From Citrifermentans bremense (GTDB taxonomy: Bacteria > Desulfobacterota > Desulfuromonadia > Geobacterales > Geobacteraceae), in the NCBI RefSeq assembly GCF_014218275.1, contig NZ_AP023213.1, positions 2,644,001 to 2,708,000 of the forward strand: DNA of 64,000 nt, written 5' to 3'. The notes below the pieces were generated by a model. It was not told the DNA's origin and did no database searches. It saw only the letters and a list, made by a program, of their open reading frames with translations. The position numbers and the translations under genes are program-made. Shown here one piece after another: positions 49,024-57,696 of the stretch; positions within the stretch are counted from its first letter, which is position 1; each line of letters begins with the position of its first letter.

Positions 49024-50133
49024 TCACCCCTTTTGTTTCAGGTGGTTCCACAGGTTCACCACGAAGTCCTGCGCGTTGGTCAAAAGCCCCACTGCCTGCG
49101 CGGAACCGCGGTTGGCCAGTTTGTCGACGCAGAACTCAGTCATGTCCACCACGTAAAAGTAGACCGGCCGCACCGTCTTGTCCTCCATCACCCGGTAGCT
49201 TGGGACCATGTTGCCGAAGGCTATGGAGTGCAGCTGTGTCGCCACGGCCAAAACCGTGGTGGCGCGCCGCGCGTGCACCCTCATGGCGTCCTGCGCCTGG
49301 TACGCGTCGGCGATCACCTCGGGAAGGGGGCCATCGTCGCGAATGGAGCCGGCAAGAACCAGGGGAACCCCCTTTCTGGCACAGGCGTACATGATGCCGT
49401 CGGAAAGTCCCAGCTCGTCGATGGCCTGGGGGATCCCCCCCCTGAGGCGCACCTCGTTGATGATGTCCAGGTGGTTGTAATGCCCCATCGGCATCACCGC
49501 CTGGGTGTAGATGTTCTGCCCGAGCCCGGTTCTAAAGCGCGCCGCCTCCAGGTCGTGGGTGGCCAGCGCGTTACCCGCCAAAAGCGCGTGGCAGTAACCA
49601 GCCTCGACGAGCCCCTGCATCGCGTTGCGGCAGTCCATGTCGAAGGCGACGGCGGGCCCCAGCACCCAGACGATGTAGCCCCGGTCCCGGTCGTGGCGCA
49701 GCACCTGGTACAGTTCATCATAGGAGCGCGAAAACGGGGTTTCCCTGGTGCCGCGGCTGCGGAAGGAAAACTTGTCGGCGAAGGGCTCGGAGAGGTTGAG
49801 AAAACCGCCGATGTGCAGGTAGATCCCCTCCTCGCCGTTCTCAGTCCTCCCCACCACTACAGGGTCGCCTCGTCGCACGCGGCGTGGTTCCACCACCTCC
49901 AGCTCCCTTCCCTTGAGCACTATGACGCAGTCCATCCGGCTTTCAGGCGCAAGGAGCCACTCCCCTCCCCCAAGGTGCACGTACTCGGGATGGTTCGAGG
50001 TGGCGTGGTAGTTTTGCGGCAAAAGCCCGTCTCCCGGCGCCGGGGCCGTCCGCACGGGCGGGGCCTCAGCGAGCTTGGGGCGGCGAAAGTCCGGCGCAGT
50101 GTAGGCCGGTATCACATCCGAATGATCTCCCAT
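49024..50133 (-). CDS. archaeal-type ornithine cyclodeaminase-like protein (TIGR00300/LOR-SDH family)
   Basis: A 369-residue protein matching the TIGR00300 family, which includes the methanogen ornithine cyclodeaminase and the C-terminal domain of cyanobacterial AgrE/ArgZ. Family segments: LLPQNYHATSNHPEYVHL, GNALATHDLE, GHYNHLDIINEVRLRGG, VLAGSIRDDGPLPEVIAD, ATQLHSIAFGNMVPS. Known members convert ornithine to proline using a bound NAD. I chose ATG 50133 (MGDHSDVIPAYTAPDF), preceded by GGGAGG. Placement directly before arginase supports the ornithine substrate. It is unrelated in sequence to the common bacterial mu-crystallin-type enzyme. Confidence 0.8.
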   Translation of the reverse strand: MGDHSDVIPAYTAPDFRRPKLAEAPPVRTAPAPGDGLLPQNYHATSNHPEYVHLGGGEWLLAPESRMDCVIVLKGRELEVVEPRRVRRGDPVVVGRTENGEEGIYLHIGGFLNLSEPFADKFSFRSRGTRETPFSRSYDELYQVLRHDRDRGYIVWVLGPAVAFDMDCRNAMQGLVEAGYCHALLAGNALATHDLEAARFRTGLGQNIYTQAVMPMGHYNHLDIINEVRLRGGIPQAIDELGLSDGIMYACARKGVPLVLAGSIRDDGPLPEVIADAYQAQDAMRVHARRATTVLAVATQLHSIAFGNMVPSYRVMEDKTVRPVYFYVVDMTEFCVDKLANRGSAQAVGLLTNAQDFVVNLWNHLKQKG

Positions 50134-50342
50134 TGAAACCTCCCTCCCCCGTGACAACCGGGGCGACAGGTGAAACTTTAGCATCGCCTGTAAAGCTTAC
50201 AACTGCATGAGGAGGCGCGCCACCAGGGTTAAATAATATTCATCTCAAGTTCCACAACAGTAATCCGATACGGTTGAGTATGTCGTCCCCGGATATTTGC
50301 CGGGACCAGAACCAATGTCGAGCGATATAAAAGGAGCCTCCG

Positions 50343-51986
50343 ATGAACTTGTGGATGAACTTGAAGGTCAAGACGAAGTGCCTATGCCTGGTAGCCATAG
50401 CTGTAGTCACTCTGACAGTGATCGCGGGCACGAGCTTGCTGAAAATGAGTCACATGGCAGAGGATGAAAAAGCCCTGAGCGAATCGGTCACCCACGTGGG
50501 CCTTCTGAACGACATGAAGAACGACCTGCTCGCCATCAGGCTGGACCTGGTCTACATGCTCTCTCTAGAGGACGCTGCCAAGCTACAGGAAAAGGTCGAT
50601 GACCTCAACCTGCGCAAGAAGGAGATACAAGCCGGATTGGACAAATTCCTGAAGTACGACCTGCAACCCAGCGAGAAGGAGCAGATCGGACGCTTTAAAG
50701 AGGGGTACGAGGCCTACCTGGTGCAGGGGACGAAACTGCAGGAAATGGCGCTGGCCGCGGTGGGGAACCCGCAGGCCCGCACCGAGACCACGGCCTTCGC
50801 CACCGGTGCGGTCGCCCCGCTTTACAAAAAACCTGCCGATGCCGTCACGGAACTGGTCACCCTCAACGAGAAGGCGGCCGAGCAGACCTACCAGCGGGAC
50901 GCGGCCCTATACCGTTCCGCAGTGGTGCTTATGCTGGTCCTGGCCGGATTTGCCACCCTGTTCATGGCGCTTGTCGGCCTCTTGATCGCCAACTCCATCA
51001 GCAAGCCGCTCCGGATGGTGTTCGACACCCTGGCCGAGGTGGCCGCCGGCGACCTGACCGCGCGCTCCGGGATCGACACCAGGGACGAGATGGGGATGCT
51101 GGCCGCCGAGGTGAACGTGATGGCGGACAAGCTCAACGAGACCCTGAACCGCGTGGCGCAGAACAGCCTGGAGGTCGCCGCCGCCGCCAACCAACTGCAC
51201 AGCACCTCCGAGCAGATAGCGACCGGGGCCGAGGAGGTCGCGGCCCAGACCGGCACCGTAGCCACCGCCAGCGAGGAGATGGCGGCCACCTCTTCCGAGA
51301 TAGCCCAGAGCTGCCACATGGCCGCCGAAGGGGGGGCGCAGGCAACAGACCGCGCCAAGAGCGGGACCGCCGTGGTTGAGCAGACGGTCTTGGTGATGAA
51401 CCGGATCGCGCAGCAGGTGAAGAGCTCGGCTGCGACCGTGGCGGGGCTTGGCGAGAGGAGCGACCAGATCGGCGCCATCATCGGCACCATCGAGGACATC
51501 GCCGACCAGACGAACCTCCTGGCACTGAACGCCGCCATCGAGGCCGCCCGCGCCGGCGAGCAGGGACGAGGCTTCGCCGTCGTCGCCGACGAGGTGCGGG
51601 CCCTCGCCGAGCGCACCACCCGCGCGACGAGAGAGATCGGAGAGATGATCAAGTCGATCCAGACGGAGACGAGGGACGCGGTAGGCGCCATGGAGGAAGG
51701 GGTGCGCGAGGTGGAAAACGGCACCAGGGAGGCGGCCAAATCCGGGGACTCGCTCCAGGAGATCCTGCAGCAGATCAGCGAGGTCACCATGCAGGTGAAC
51801 CAGATCGCGACCGCAGCAGAGGAGCAGACCGCGACCACCGGCGAGATCACCAACAACATCATGCAGATAACCGACGTGGTTCAGGACACCTCAAGGGGCG
51901 CCCACACCTGCGCCACCGCGGCAAGCCACCTGGCCGGCCTGGCCGACGACCTGCAGCGCCTGGTCGGGCAGTTCAGGCTCCGCTGA
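50343..51986 (+). CDS. methyl-accepting chemotaxis protein
   Basis: A 547-residue transmembrane chemoreceptor: membrane span about 12-32, a helical periplasmic sensor of the four-helix-bundle type (about 35-190), second span about 195-217, HAMP (about 218-270, [20 protein letters not shown]), then the cytoplasmic coiled coil with the conserved hairpin tip [21 protein letters not shown]-terminal CheR-binding pentapeptide is not seen. The ATG follows AAAGGAG. It is monocistronic, with a terminator just after it; the ligand is unknown and no che genes are nearby. Confidence 0.93.
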   Translation: MNLWMNLKVKTKCLCLVAIAVVTLTVIAGTSLLKMSHMAEDEKALSESVTHVGLLNDMKNDLLAIRLDLVYMLSLEDAAKLQEKVDDLNLRKKEIQAGLDKFLKYDLQPSEKEQIGRFKEGYEAYLVQGTKLQEMALAAVGNPQARTETTAFATGAVAPLYKKPADAVTELVTLNEKAAEQTYQRDAALYRSAVVLMLVLAGFATLFMALVGLLIANSISKPLRMVFDTLAEVAAGDLTARSGIDTRDEMGMLAAEVNVMADKLNETLNRVAQNSLEVAAAANQLHSTSEQIATGAEEVAAQTGTVATASEEMAATSSEIAQSCHMAAEGGAQATDRAKSGTAVVEQTVLVMNRIAQQVKSSAATVAGLGERSDQIGAIIGTIEDIADQTNLLALNAAIEAARAGEQGRGFAVVADEVRALAERTTRATREIGEMIKSIQTETRDAVGAMEEGVREVENGTREAAKSGDSLQEILQQISEVTMQVNQIATAAEEQTATTGEITNNIMQITDVVQDTSRGAHTCATAASHLAGLADDLQRLVGQFRLR

Positions 51987-52000
51987 CATAGCACCCCCCG

Positions 52001-52042
52001 CCCCCTCCGTCCCGCGAAAACCGGACGGAGGGGGTTTTTTTT
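52001..52042 (+). terminator. intrinsic terminator after chemoreceptor gene
   Basis: Perfect 12-bp stem CCCCCTCCGTCC / GGACGGAGGGGG with a 10-base loop and eight T. Confidence 0.9.
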
Positions 52043-52124
52043 CGCCTCGCTTTTCCTCTTTCCCTGCCCCCATCCTTCCCCTCACAGCGCGATTCCCCCA
52101 GAAGGTTAAAGCCCCAGAAATCCC

Positions 52125-52153
52125 TTTACAATTAGCAGCCCCTTCTATATATT
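52125..52153 (+). promoter_or_regulatory. promoter of lepA-lepB
   Basis: TTTACA (52125-52130), 17-base spacer and TATATT (52148-52153), about 34 bases before the lepA ATG. Confidence 0.65.
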
Positions 52154-52186
52154 TCATGAGTTAACCTCCGCGTGATAAAGGACAAT

Positions 52187-53986
52187 ATGGTAATCGAGCA
52201 CATCCGCAACTTTTCCATCATCGCCCACATCGACCATGGCAAATCCACCCTGGCAGACCGCCTACTCGAGTTCACAGGCACCGTTTCGGCCCGTGAAAAG
52301 CAGGACCAGTTCCTGGACAAGATGGACCTGGAACGTGAACGCGGCATCACCATCAAGGCCCAGACCGTCCGGCTCAACTACAAGGCCGACGATGGCAAGG
52401 ATTACGTCCTCAACCTGATCGACACCCCGGGACACGTCGACTTCACCTACGAGGTCTCCCGCTCGCTCACCGCCTGCGAGGGAGGACTCCTCGTGGTAGA
52501 CGCCTCGCAGGGTGTGGAAGCCCAGACCTTAGCCAACGTCTACCTCGCCCTCGACGCGAACCTCGAGGTGTTCGTGGTGCTGAACAAGATCGACCTCCCC
52601 GCGGCAGAGCCGGAGCGGGTGAAAGCCGAGATCGAGGAGATCATCGGCCTCGACACCCACGACGCGGTCCTTGCCAGCGCCAAGGAAGGGATCGGGACCA
52701 AGGATATCCTGGAAGAGATAGTCAAGAAGATCCCCCCTCCCCAGGGGGATGCCGGCAAGCCGCTGAAGGCGCTCCTTTTCGACTCGTGGTACGACCAGTA
52801 CCAGGGGGTCATCATCCTGGTGCGCCTGGTCGACGGGACGGTGAAAAAAGGGGACAAGATCCAGCTCATGTCGAACCGCAAGAGCTACGAGGTGCTGAAG
52901 GCGGGCGTCTTCTCCCCCGAGATGCGGGAGACGCCTATGCTCTCCGCCGGCGAGGTCGGCTTCATCATCGCGGGAATCCGCGAGGTGGCCGACGCGAAGG
53001 TCGGCGACACGGTGACGCTCCTGCACAACCCCTGCGACGCGGCGCTCCCCGGGTACAAGGAGGTGAAGCCGATGGTCTTCTCCGGCCTCTACCCCATCGA
53101 CACCTCGCAGTACGAGCAGCTGCGCGACGCGCTGGCCAAGCTGAAACTGAACGACTCCTCGTTCTCCTACGACCCGGAAACGTCGCTCGCTTTGGGCTTC
53201 GGCTTCCGCTGCGGGTTCCTCGGGCTCTTGCACATGGAGATCATCCAGGAGCGCCTGGAGCGTGAGTTCAACCTGGAACTGATCACCACGGCCCCCACCG
53301 TCGTCTACCGGGTGCACGGCACCGACGGGAGCCTCACCTCGATCCAGAGCGCGAACCAGCTTCCGCCGACCCAGGAGATCGCCTACGTGGAGGAGCCGTT
53401 CATCCTCGCCTCGATCCACGTCCCCAACGATTTCGTCGGCGGCATCCTGGCCCTTTGCGAGGAGAAGCGCGGCGTGCAGCGCGAGATCAAGTACCTGACG
53501 CCGACCCGCGTCATGGTGGTCTACGAGCTCCCCTTGAACGAGGTGGTGCTCGACTTCTACGACCGCCTGAAATCTATCACCAAGGGGTACGCCTCGCTGG
53601 ACTACGAGCTTCTGGACTACCGCCAGAGCGACCTGGTGCGCCTCAACATCATGATCAACGGCGAGGTGGTGGACGCCCTGTCGCTCATCATCCACAAGGA
53701 CAAGGCGTACTACCGCGGGCGGGAACTGGTCTCCAAGATGAAGGAGCTGATACCGCGCCAGATGTTCGAGATCGCCATCCAGGCCGCGGTGGGGACCAAG
53801 GTCATCGCCCGCGAGACGGTCAAGGCGATGAGAAAGGACGTCCTCGCCAAGTGCTACGGCGGCGACATCACGAGAAAGCGCAAGCTCCTGGAGAAGCAGA
53901 AGGAAGGGAAGAAGCGCATGAAGAACGTCGGCAATGTGGAGCTCCCGCAAGAGGCGTTCCTGGCTATCCTCAAGGTAGAGGGGTAG
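52187..53986 (+). CDS. lepA: elongation factor 4 (LepA)
   Basis: Ribosome-associated translational GTPase of 599 residues (the usual LepA length). G1 [15 protein letters not shown]3 DTPGHVDF and G4 NKIDLP are intact; the C-terminal LepA-specific domain carries [20 protein letters not shown] and [20 protein letters not shown] chose ATG 52187 ([14 protein letters not shown]), with AAAGGA four bases upstream, over a GTG 15 bases earlier. lepB follows after 53 bases, the classic lepA-lepB order. Confidence 0.97.
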   Translation: MVIEHIRNFSIIAHIDHGKSTLADRLLEFTGTVSAREKQDQFLDKMDLERERGITIKAQTVRLNYKADDGKDYVLNLIDTPGHVDFTYEVSRSLTACEGGLLVVDASQGVEAQTLANVYLALDANLEVFVVLNKIDLPAAEPERVKAEIEEIIGLDTHDAVLASAKEGIGTKDILEEIVKKIPPPQGDAGKPLKALLFDSWYDQYQGVIILVRLVDGTVKKGDKIQLMSNRKSYEVLKAGVFSPEMRETPMLSAGEVGFIIAGIREVADAKVGDTVTLLHNPCDAALPGYKEVKPMVFSGLYPIDTSQYEQLRDALAKLKLNDSSFSYDPETSLALGFGFRCGFLGLLHMEIIQERLEREFNLELITTAPTVVYRVHGTDGSLTSIQSANQLPPTQEIAYVEEPFILASIHVPNDFVGGILALCEEKRGVQREIKYLTPTRVMVVYELPLNEVVLDFYDRLKSITKGYASLDYELLDYRQSDLVRLNIMINGEVVDALSLIIHKDKAYYRGRELVSKMKELIPRQMFEIAIQAAVGTKVIARETVKAMRKDVLAKCYGGDITRKRKLLEKQKEGKKRMKNVGNVELPQEAFLAILKVEG

Positions 53987-54039
53987 CCCCAACCCGGACG
54001 GCTTAAGCCTTCCCATCAAGACAAGGGGAACCAAGGGAT

Positions 54040-54717
54040 ATGGAAGATTACAAGAACATCTGCGACGACCAAAAGCCGACGCAGTCTCCCGCCAAGCCGG
54101 TCCAACCGGCCAAGGCGAAGCACGTGGTCCGCGAGTACGCCGAATCCATCATCATAGCGGTGCTTTTGGCGCTCGTGATCCGTACCTTCATCGTGCAGGC
54201 CTTCAAGATCCCTTCGGGGTCCATGGAGGATACCCTCGCCATCGGAGACCACCTGCTGGTCAACAAGTTCATCTACGGCTCGAAGATCCCGTTCACCGAC
54301 AGCCGCATACTCGCCATCAGGGACCCGCGTCAGGGGGACGTGATCGTCTTCCAATACCCGGAAGACCCCTCCAAGGACTTCATCAAGCGCGTGATCGGCG
54401 TTCCCGGTGACGTGGTCGAGGTGAAGAACAAGCGGGTCTACGTGAACGGGAAGCTCTACGCGAACCCGCACGAGGTGCACAAGGAATCGGACACCATTCC
54501 CAAGGAGATGAACCCCAGGGACAACAAGGACCCGATCACCGTCCCGGCCAACTCCTACTTCGTCATGGGCGACAACAGGGACCGCTCCTACGACAGCCGC
54601 TTCTGGGGATTCGTGACCCGCGACAAGATCAAGGGGCTCGCCTTCATCAAGTACTGGTCCTGGGACAAGGACAAGCTCAGGGTCCGCTTCGGGAACATCG
54701 GCAAGCTCATCGACTAG
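54040..54717 (+). CDS. lepB: signal peptidase I
   Basis: Membrane-bound leader peptidase of 225 residues removing signal peptides from exported proteins. A 30-residue cytoplasmic N-terminus leads into one membrane span (about 34-54). The catalytic dyad is Ser61 in IPSGSMEDTL and Lys116 in DFIKRVIGVPGD; the later MGDNRDRSYDSRFWG box is complete. The ATG follows AAGGGATA. It is second in the lepA-lepB operon and ends at a bidirectional terminator. Confidence 0.96.
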   Translation: MEDYKNICDDQKPTQSPAKPVQPAKAKHVVREYAESIIIAVLLALVIRTFIVQAFKIPSGSMEDTLAIGDHLLVNKFIYGSKIPFTDSRILAIRDPRQGDVIVFQYPEDPSKDFIKRVIGVPGDVVEVKNKRVYVNGKLYANPHEVHKESDTIPKEMNPRDNKDPITVPANSYFVMGDNRDRSYDSRFWGFVTRDKIKGLAFIKYWSWDKDKLRVRFGNIGKLID

Positions 54718-54736
54718 CCCCCCTGCCCTATTTTTC

Positions 54737-54777
54737 AAAAACCCCCTGCACGGCAGCGCCGCCCAGGGGGTTTTTTT
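54737..54777 (+). terminator. intrinsic terminator after lepB
   Basis: Stem AAAAACCCCCTG / CAGGGGGTTTTT with T-run, about 20 bases after the stop. Confidence 0.9.
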
Positions 54778-54958
54778 GTGCCCATGCTGCAACCTCTCAA
54801 AAGCCGCAACGACTGTTTGTGAAAAAAAATTTCCCGTCCTGAAAGCTCTCAGTCGCACCCGGAAAAGTCATAGTGATTTCGCTGTGCCAGGGGGTTTTCT
54901 TCTAATGAGCAACACAGCCACCACGTCAGCTTCGGCTCATAGCGAACCTATTTTTTTG

Positions 54959-54988
54959 TTGACTAGCTTTGTCGGACTCTGGTAGTTT
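54959..54988 (+). promoter_or_regulatory. promoter of riboswitch-cytochrome transcript
   Basis: TTGACT (54959-54964), 18-base spacer and TAGTTT (54983-54988). Transcription near 54995 would include both riboswitches. The -10 box is imperfect. The 180 bases before it (54778-54958) hold nothing I recognise. Confidence 0.5.
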
Positions 54989-55013
54989 CGCCACATCTAG
55001 AAAGCAATATACT

Positions 55014-55098
55014 GGTAGACGACAATACTAAACCATCCGCGAGGATGGGACGGAAAGCCTAAAGGGTCTCCACGAGACAGCCGGGTCGCCGAAATATC
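55014..55098 (+). ncRNA. GEMM-I riboswitch 1, cyclic AMP-GMP (GEMM-Ib) type
   Basis: Closely resembles the Geobacter GEMM-I aptamers known to sense 3',3'-cyclic AMP-GMP. Visible parts: J1/2 segment ACTAAACC; P2 hairpin CCATCC-GCGA-GGATGG with a GNRA tetraloop; the conserved GGAAAGCC linker; P3 hairpin GTCTC-CAC-GAGAC; and the 3' segment AGCCGGGTCGCCG. The aptamer 3' end overlaps the terminator at 55079-55127, the usual switching design. Ligand choice (cGAMP over c-di-GMP) is inferred from resemblance. Confidence 0.85.
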
Positions 55099-55127
55099 AA
55101 CCACGATATTCCTGCCCCGGCTTTTTT
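55079..55127 (+). terminator. expression-platform terminator of riboswitch 1
   Basis: Outer stem AGCCGGG (55079-55085) / CCCGGCT (55116-55122), inner pairing around GATATTC, then six T. The left arm is part of the aptamer, so ligand binding would block it. Confidence 0.85.
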
Positions 55128-55197
55128 GCGTCTGGGGCAGGCAAAGGGGAAGAAAGGCCGGAGAGAAACTGCCGCAAAGCGAGCGCCCACATCGACC

Positions 55198-55283
55198 AGA
55201 TAGACGAGAAATGCTAAACCATCCGCGAGGATGGGGCGGAAAGCCTAAGGGTCTCACCGAGACAGCCGGGTTGCCGAAGTATC
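55198..55283 (+). ncRNA. GEMM-I riboswitch 2, cyclic AMP-GMP (GEMM-Ib) type
   Basis: A second complete aptamer about 180 bases downstream of the first: GCTAAACC, the same P2 hairpin CCATCC-GCGA-GGATGG, GGAAAGCC linker, P3 hairpin GTCTC-ACC-GAGAC, and AGCCGGGTTGCCG. It differs from copy 1 at several positions, chiefly in P3 and the 3' segment. It overlaps its own terminator (55264-55317) and ends about 80 bases before the cytochrome ATG. Confidence 0.85.
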
Positions 55284-55317
55284 ACGAAGTGAGATATGAC
55301 GCAAGCCCGGCTTTTTT
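55264..55317 (+). terminator. expression-platform terminator of riboswitch 2
   Basis: Stem AGCCGGGTTGC (55264-55274) with GCAAGCCCGGCT (55301-55312), then six T; the left arm lies inside the aptamer. Confidence 0.88.
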
Positions 55318-55365
55318 GTCCCCCCGAGTCCACCGGTCCAGCAGCAAAACCGAAAAGGAGATCCT

Positions 55366-57447
55366 ATGAAGCAACTGATAACTAGCAAGCTGGCAGTACT
55401 GTACCTGTTCCTGATCACGGTCATCGCGGGTTGCGGCGGCGGGGGAGGCTCCCTCTCCACCGAAGTGGTCAGCGGCGTCGCCGCCGTCGGCGCACCCCTG
55501 GCAGGCCAGGTGACCCTGAAGGATTCCTCGACGCAGCCGCGCGAGAAGACGGCCACCATCGACCAGAACGGCAACTTCGCCTTCGACGTTTCCGGCATGA
55601 CCGCTCCTTTCATCATGCAGGCCAAAGGGAGCGCAGGCGGGACGAACCACACGCTGCACACCCTGGCCAAGGGAAGCGGAAGGGCCAATATCAACCCCCT
55701 CACCGACCTGATCGTGGCGAGCGCCGCCGGCGTCTCCGATCCGGCGACGGCCTACGCGGACCCGGACCCCGCCCGCACCAGACAGGCCGGGGACAACCTC
55801 GCTGCGGCAACCGGCACGGTACTGGCGAAGCTGCAGCCGCTTATGGCCCAGTTCGGCGTCTCGGGGACCGACCCGATCACCTCGCCTTACCTGGCAAACC
55901 ACCAGAACATGGACCAGATGTTCGACCAGGTGACGGTCACCCTGGCGGCAGGCGTGGTCACCATCGTCAACAAGCAAAACGGGAGTGTTATCTGTAACGT
56001 GAGCGTGAACAACCTGGCCCAGGCCACCGTAAACGTGGCCAACATCCCGACTCCCCTCGCCGTACCCGCGGCGCCGGCAGGCGTTACCGCGACCGGGAGC
56101 ATGGGGCAGATCACCCTCAACTGGAGCGCCGTCGCCAACGCCACCTCCTACAACGTCTACTACGGGACCACTGCAGGTATGACCACCGCCACCGGAACCA
56201 GGGTCGCCGCCACCGGCAACAGCTACGCCCATACCGGCCTTGCTGCGGGCGCAAGCTACTACTACCTGGTCACCGCGGTGAACAGCACCGGGGAGGGGGC
56301 TCCTTCCGCGGCGGTCCGGGGCATGGTCCCGTCCACCACCTCACCTTCTGCGCCTGCTGCGCCGACCGGGGTCTCTGCCGCCGGGGGGACCAACCAGGTC
56401 GCCATCACCTGGAGCGCCGTCACCGGCGCGACCTCCTACAACATCTACTGGTCCAAGAGCGCCGGGGTGACCGTCGCCAACGGGACCAAACTTGCCAACG
56501 CCACGAGCCCCGCCGTCCACGCCGGGCTTACCGAGGCGACCAGCTACTACTACGTCGTCACCGCGGTGAACGCCGCCGGCGAGAGCCAAGCCTCGAGCGA
56601 AGTCACGGCGGTAACGAGCCCGGCCGTCCCGCTAGACGGACAGGCGCTTTACAACCAGTACTGCAACGGCTGCCACGGAACGGCAAAGCAGGGGAAAACC
56701 GCGCTGGCGATCCAGGGTGCCATCGACGCCAACATAGGCGGGATGGGGAGCCTGAGCGCCCTCACCGCAGCCCAGGTCGCGGCGATTGCTGCCACCACAG
56801 CGCCCGTGGTGACGCCTCCGCCGACAACGCTCGACGGACAGGCGCTCTACACCCAGTACTGCAACGGCTGCCACGGGACGGCGAAGCAGGGTAAAACGGC
56901 AACAGCCATCCAGGGAGCCATCGACGCCAACATAGGCGGTATGGGGAGCCTGAGCGCCCTCACCGCGGCCCAGGTCGCGGCGATCGCGACCACCACAGCG
57001 CCCGTGGTGACGCCCCCGCCGACAACGCTCGACGGGCAGGCGCTCTACACCCAGTACTGCAACGGCTGCCACGGGACGGCGAAGCAGGGTAAAACGGCAA
57101 CAGCCATCCAGGGGGCCATCGACGCCAACATAGGAGGGATGGGAAGCCTCAGCACGCTCACCGCGGCCCAGGTCGCGGCCATTGCGACCACCACGGCGCC
57201 CGTGGTGACGCCGCCTACCCCTGCCTGCGGCAGCTGCCACGCCATCCCCCCGGCTACAGGGAAGCATACCTACCACCGCACCCGCGCCACCTGCGCCAGC
57301 TGCCACGGCACAGGGTACAGCACCACCACGGTGAACGCCGCGACGCATGCAAACGGGGTGAAAAACCTGGCGACGAATATCGGCTGGAACGCGACCAACC
57401 GGACCTGCGCCAACTCCTGCCACGGCACCAAGTCCTGGGGGCTATAG
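55366..57447 (+). CDS. multiheme c-type cytochrome lipoprotein with FN3 domains
   Basis: A 693-residue exported lipoprotein: signal peptide with lipobox IAGC (Cys23) followed by GGGGG. An N-terminal beta-rich region (about 30-225) precedes two fibronectin type III domains (about 229-320 and 326-420). Three 66-residue cytochrome repeats follow, with CNGCH at 433, 499 and 565. The C-terminal region has CGSCH (621), CASCH (643) and an atypical CANSCH (681). So five standard heme sites and one doubtful. Likely an outer-membrane or surface electron carrier (inference). The ATG follows AAAAGGAG. Two tandem GEMM-I riboswitches upstream indicate control by a cyclic dinucleotide. Overall layout recalls Geobacter extracellular cytochromes; no named orthologue is claimed. 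Confidence 0.9.
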   Translation: MKQLITSKLAVLYLFLITVIAGCGGGGGSLSTEVVSGVAAVGAPLAGQVTLKDSSTQPREKTATIDQNGNFAFDVSGMTAPFIMQAKGSAGGTNHTLHTLAKGSGRANINPLTDLIVASAAGVSDPATAYADPDPARTRQAGDNLAAATGTVLAKLQPLMAQFGVSGTDPITSPYLANHQNMDQMFDQVTVTLAAGVVTIVNKQNGSVICNVSVNNLAQATVNVANIPTPLAVPAAPAGVTATGSMGQITLNWSAVANATSYNVYYGTTAGMTTATGTRVAATGNSYAHTGLAAGASYYYLVTAVNSTGEGAPSAAVRGMVPSTTSPSAPAAPTGVSAAGGTNQVAITWSAVTGATSYNIYWSKSAGVTVANGTKLANATSPAVHAGLTEATSYYYVVTAVNAAGESQASSEVTAVTSPAVPLDGQALYNQYCNGCHGTAKQGKTALAIQGAIDANIGGMGSLSALTAAQVAAIAATTAPVVTPPPTTLDGQALYTQYCNGCHGTAKQGKTATAIQGAIDANIGGMGSLSALTAAQVAAIATTTAPVVTPPPTTLDGQALYTQYCNGCHGTAKQGKTATAIQGAIDANIGGMGSLSTLTAAQVAAIATTTAPVVTPPTPACGSCHAIPPATGKHTYHRTRATCASCHGTGYSTTTVNAATHANGVKNLATNIGWNATNRTCANSCHGTKSWGL
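56632..57225 (+). repeat. three tandem 198-bp repeats encoding heme modules
   Basis: Units at 56632, 56830 and 57028, each 198 bp (66 codons) starting with a Leu-Asp-Gly-Gln-Ala-Leu-Tyr segment. Units 2 and 3 are nearly identical at DNA level; unit 1 differs slightly more (for example NQYC instead of TQYC). This implies recent duplication or gene conversion. Confidence 0.9.
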
Positions 57448-57451
57448 AAAG

Positions 57452-57612
57452 GCATCGCACACGGATGACGCGGATGACGCGGATACCGGCGGATAGATCT
57501 CGAAAACAAGTGATTTAAACTGCGAGGTCTATGGTGTAGAGACGTAAAGGCTTACACGGGTTGGGGTATCTGCAGTTATCGTCTTTGTATCCGCGTCATC
57601 CGCGTGCGATGC
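57452..57612. repeat. 24-bp inverted repeat downstream of the cytochrome gene
   Basis: Arms 57452-57475 (starts GCATCGCACACGG) and 57589-57612 (ends CGCGTGCGATGC) match at 23 of 24 positions, about 113 bases apart. Each arm contains GATGACGCGGAT-type subrepeats. Similar CACGGAT motifs form the inverted repeats around yhbY. Confidence 0.85.
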
Positions 57613-57640
57613 AGTTGTCTGAGGTTCTAAAAGTCTAAAA

Positions 57641-57674
57641 AAAAGCCCCTGCCGCAAACGCGACAGGGGCTTTT
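57641..57674. terminator. bidirectional terminator between cytochrome and aminotransferase genes
   Basis: Stem AAAAGCCCCTG / CAGGGGCTTTT with A-run before and T-run after, serving the two convergent genes. Confidence 0.9.
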
Positions 57675-57696
57675 CATGTTGATACCCGAACCGGCT

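Noticed and set aside
48637-50136. 499-residue open frame antisense to arginase and the ornithine cyclodeaminase homologue
   Set aside because: Runs across two real genes and has no protein-like motifs.
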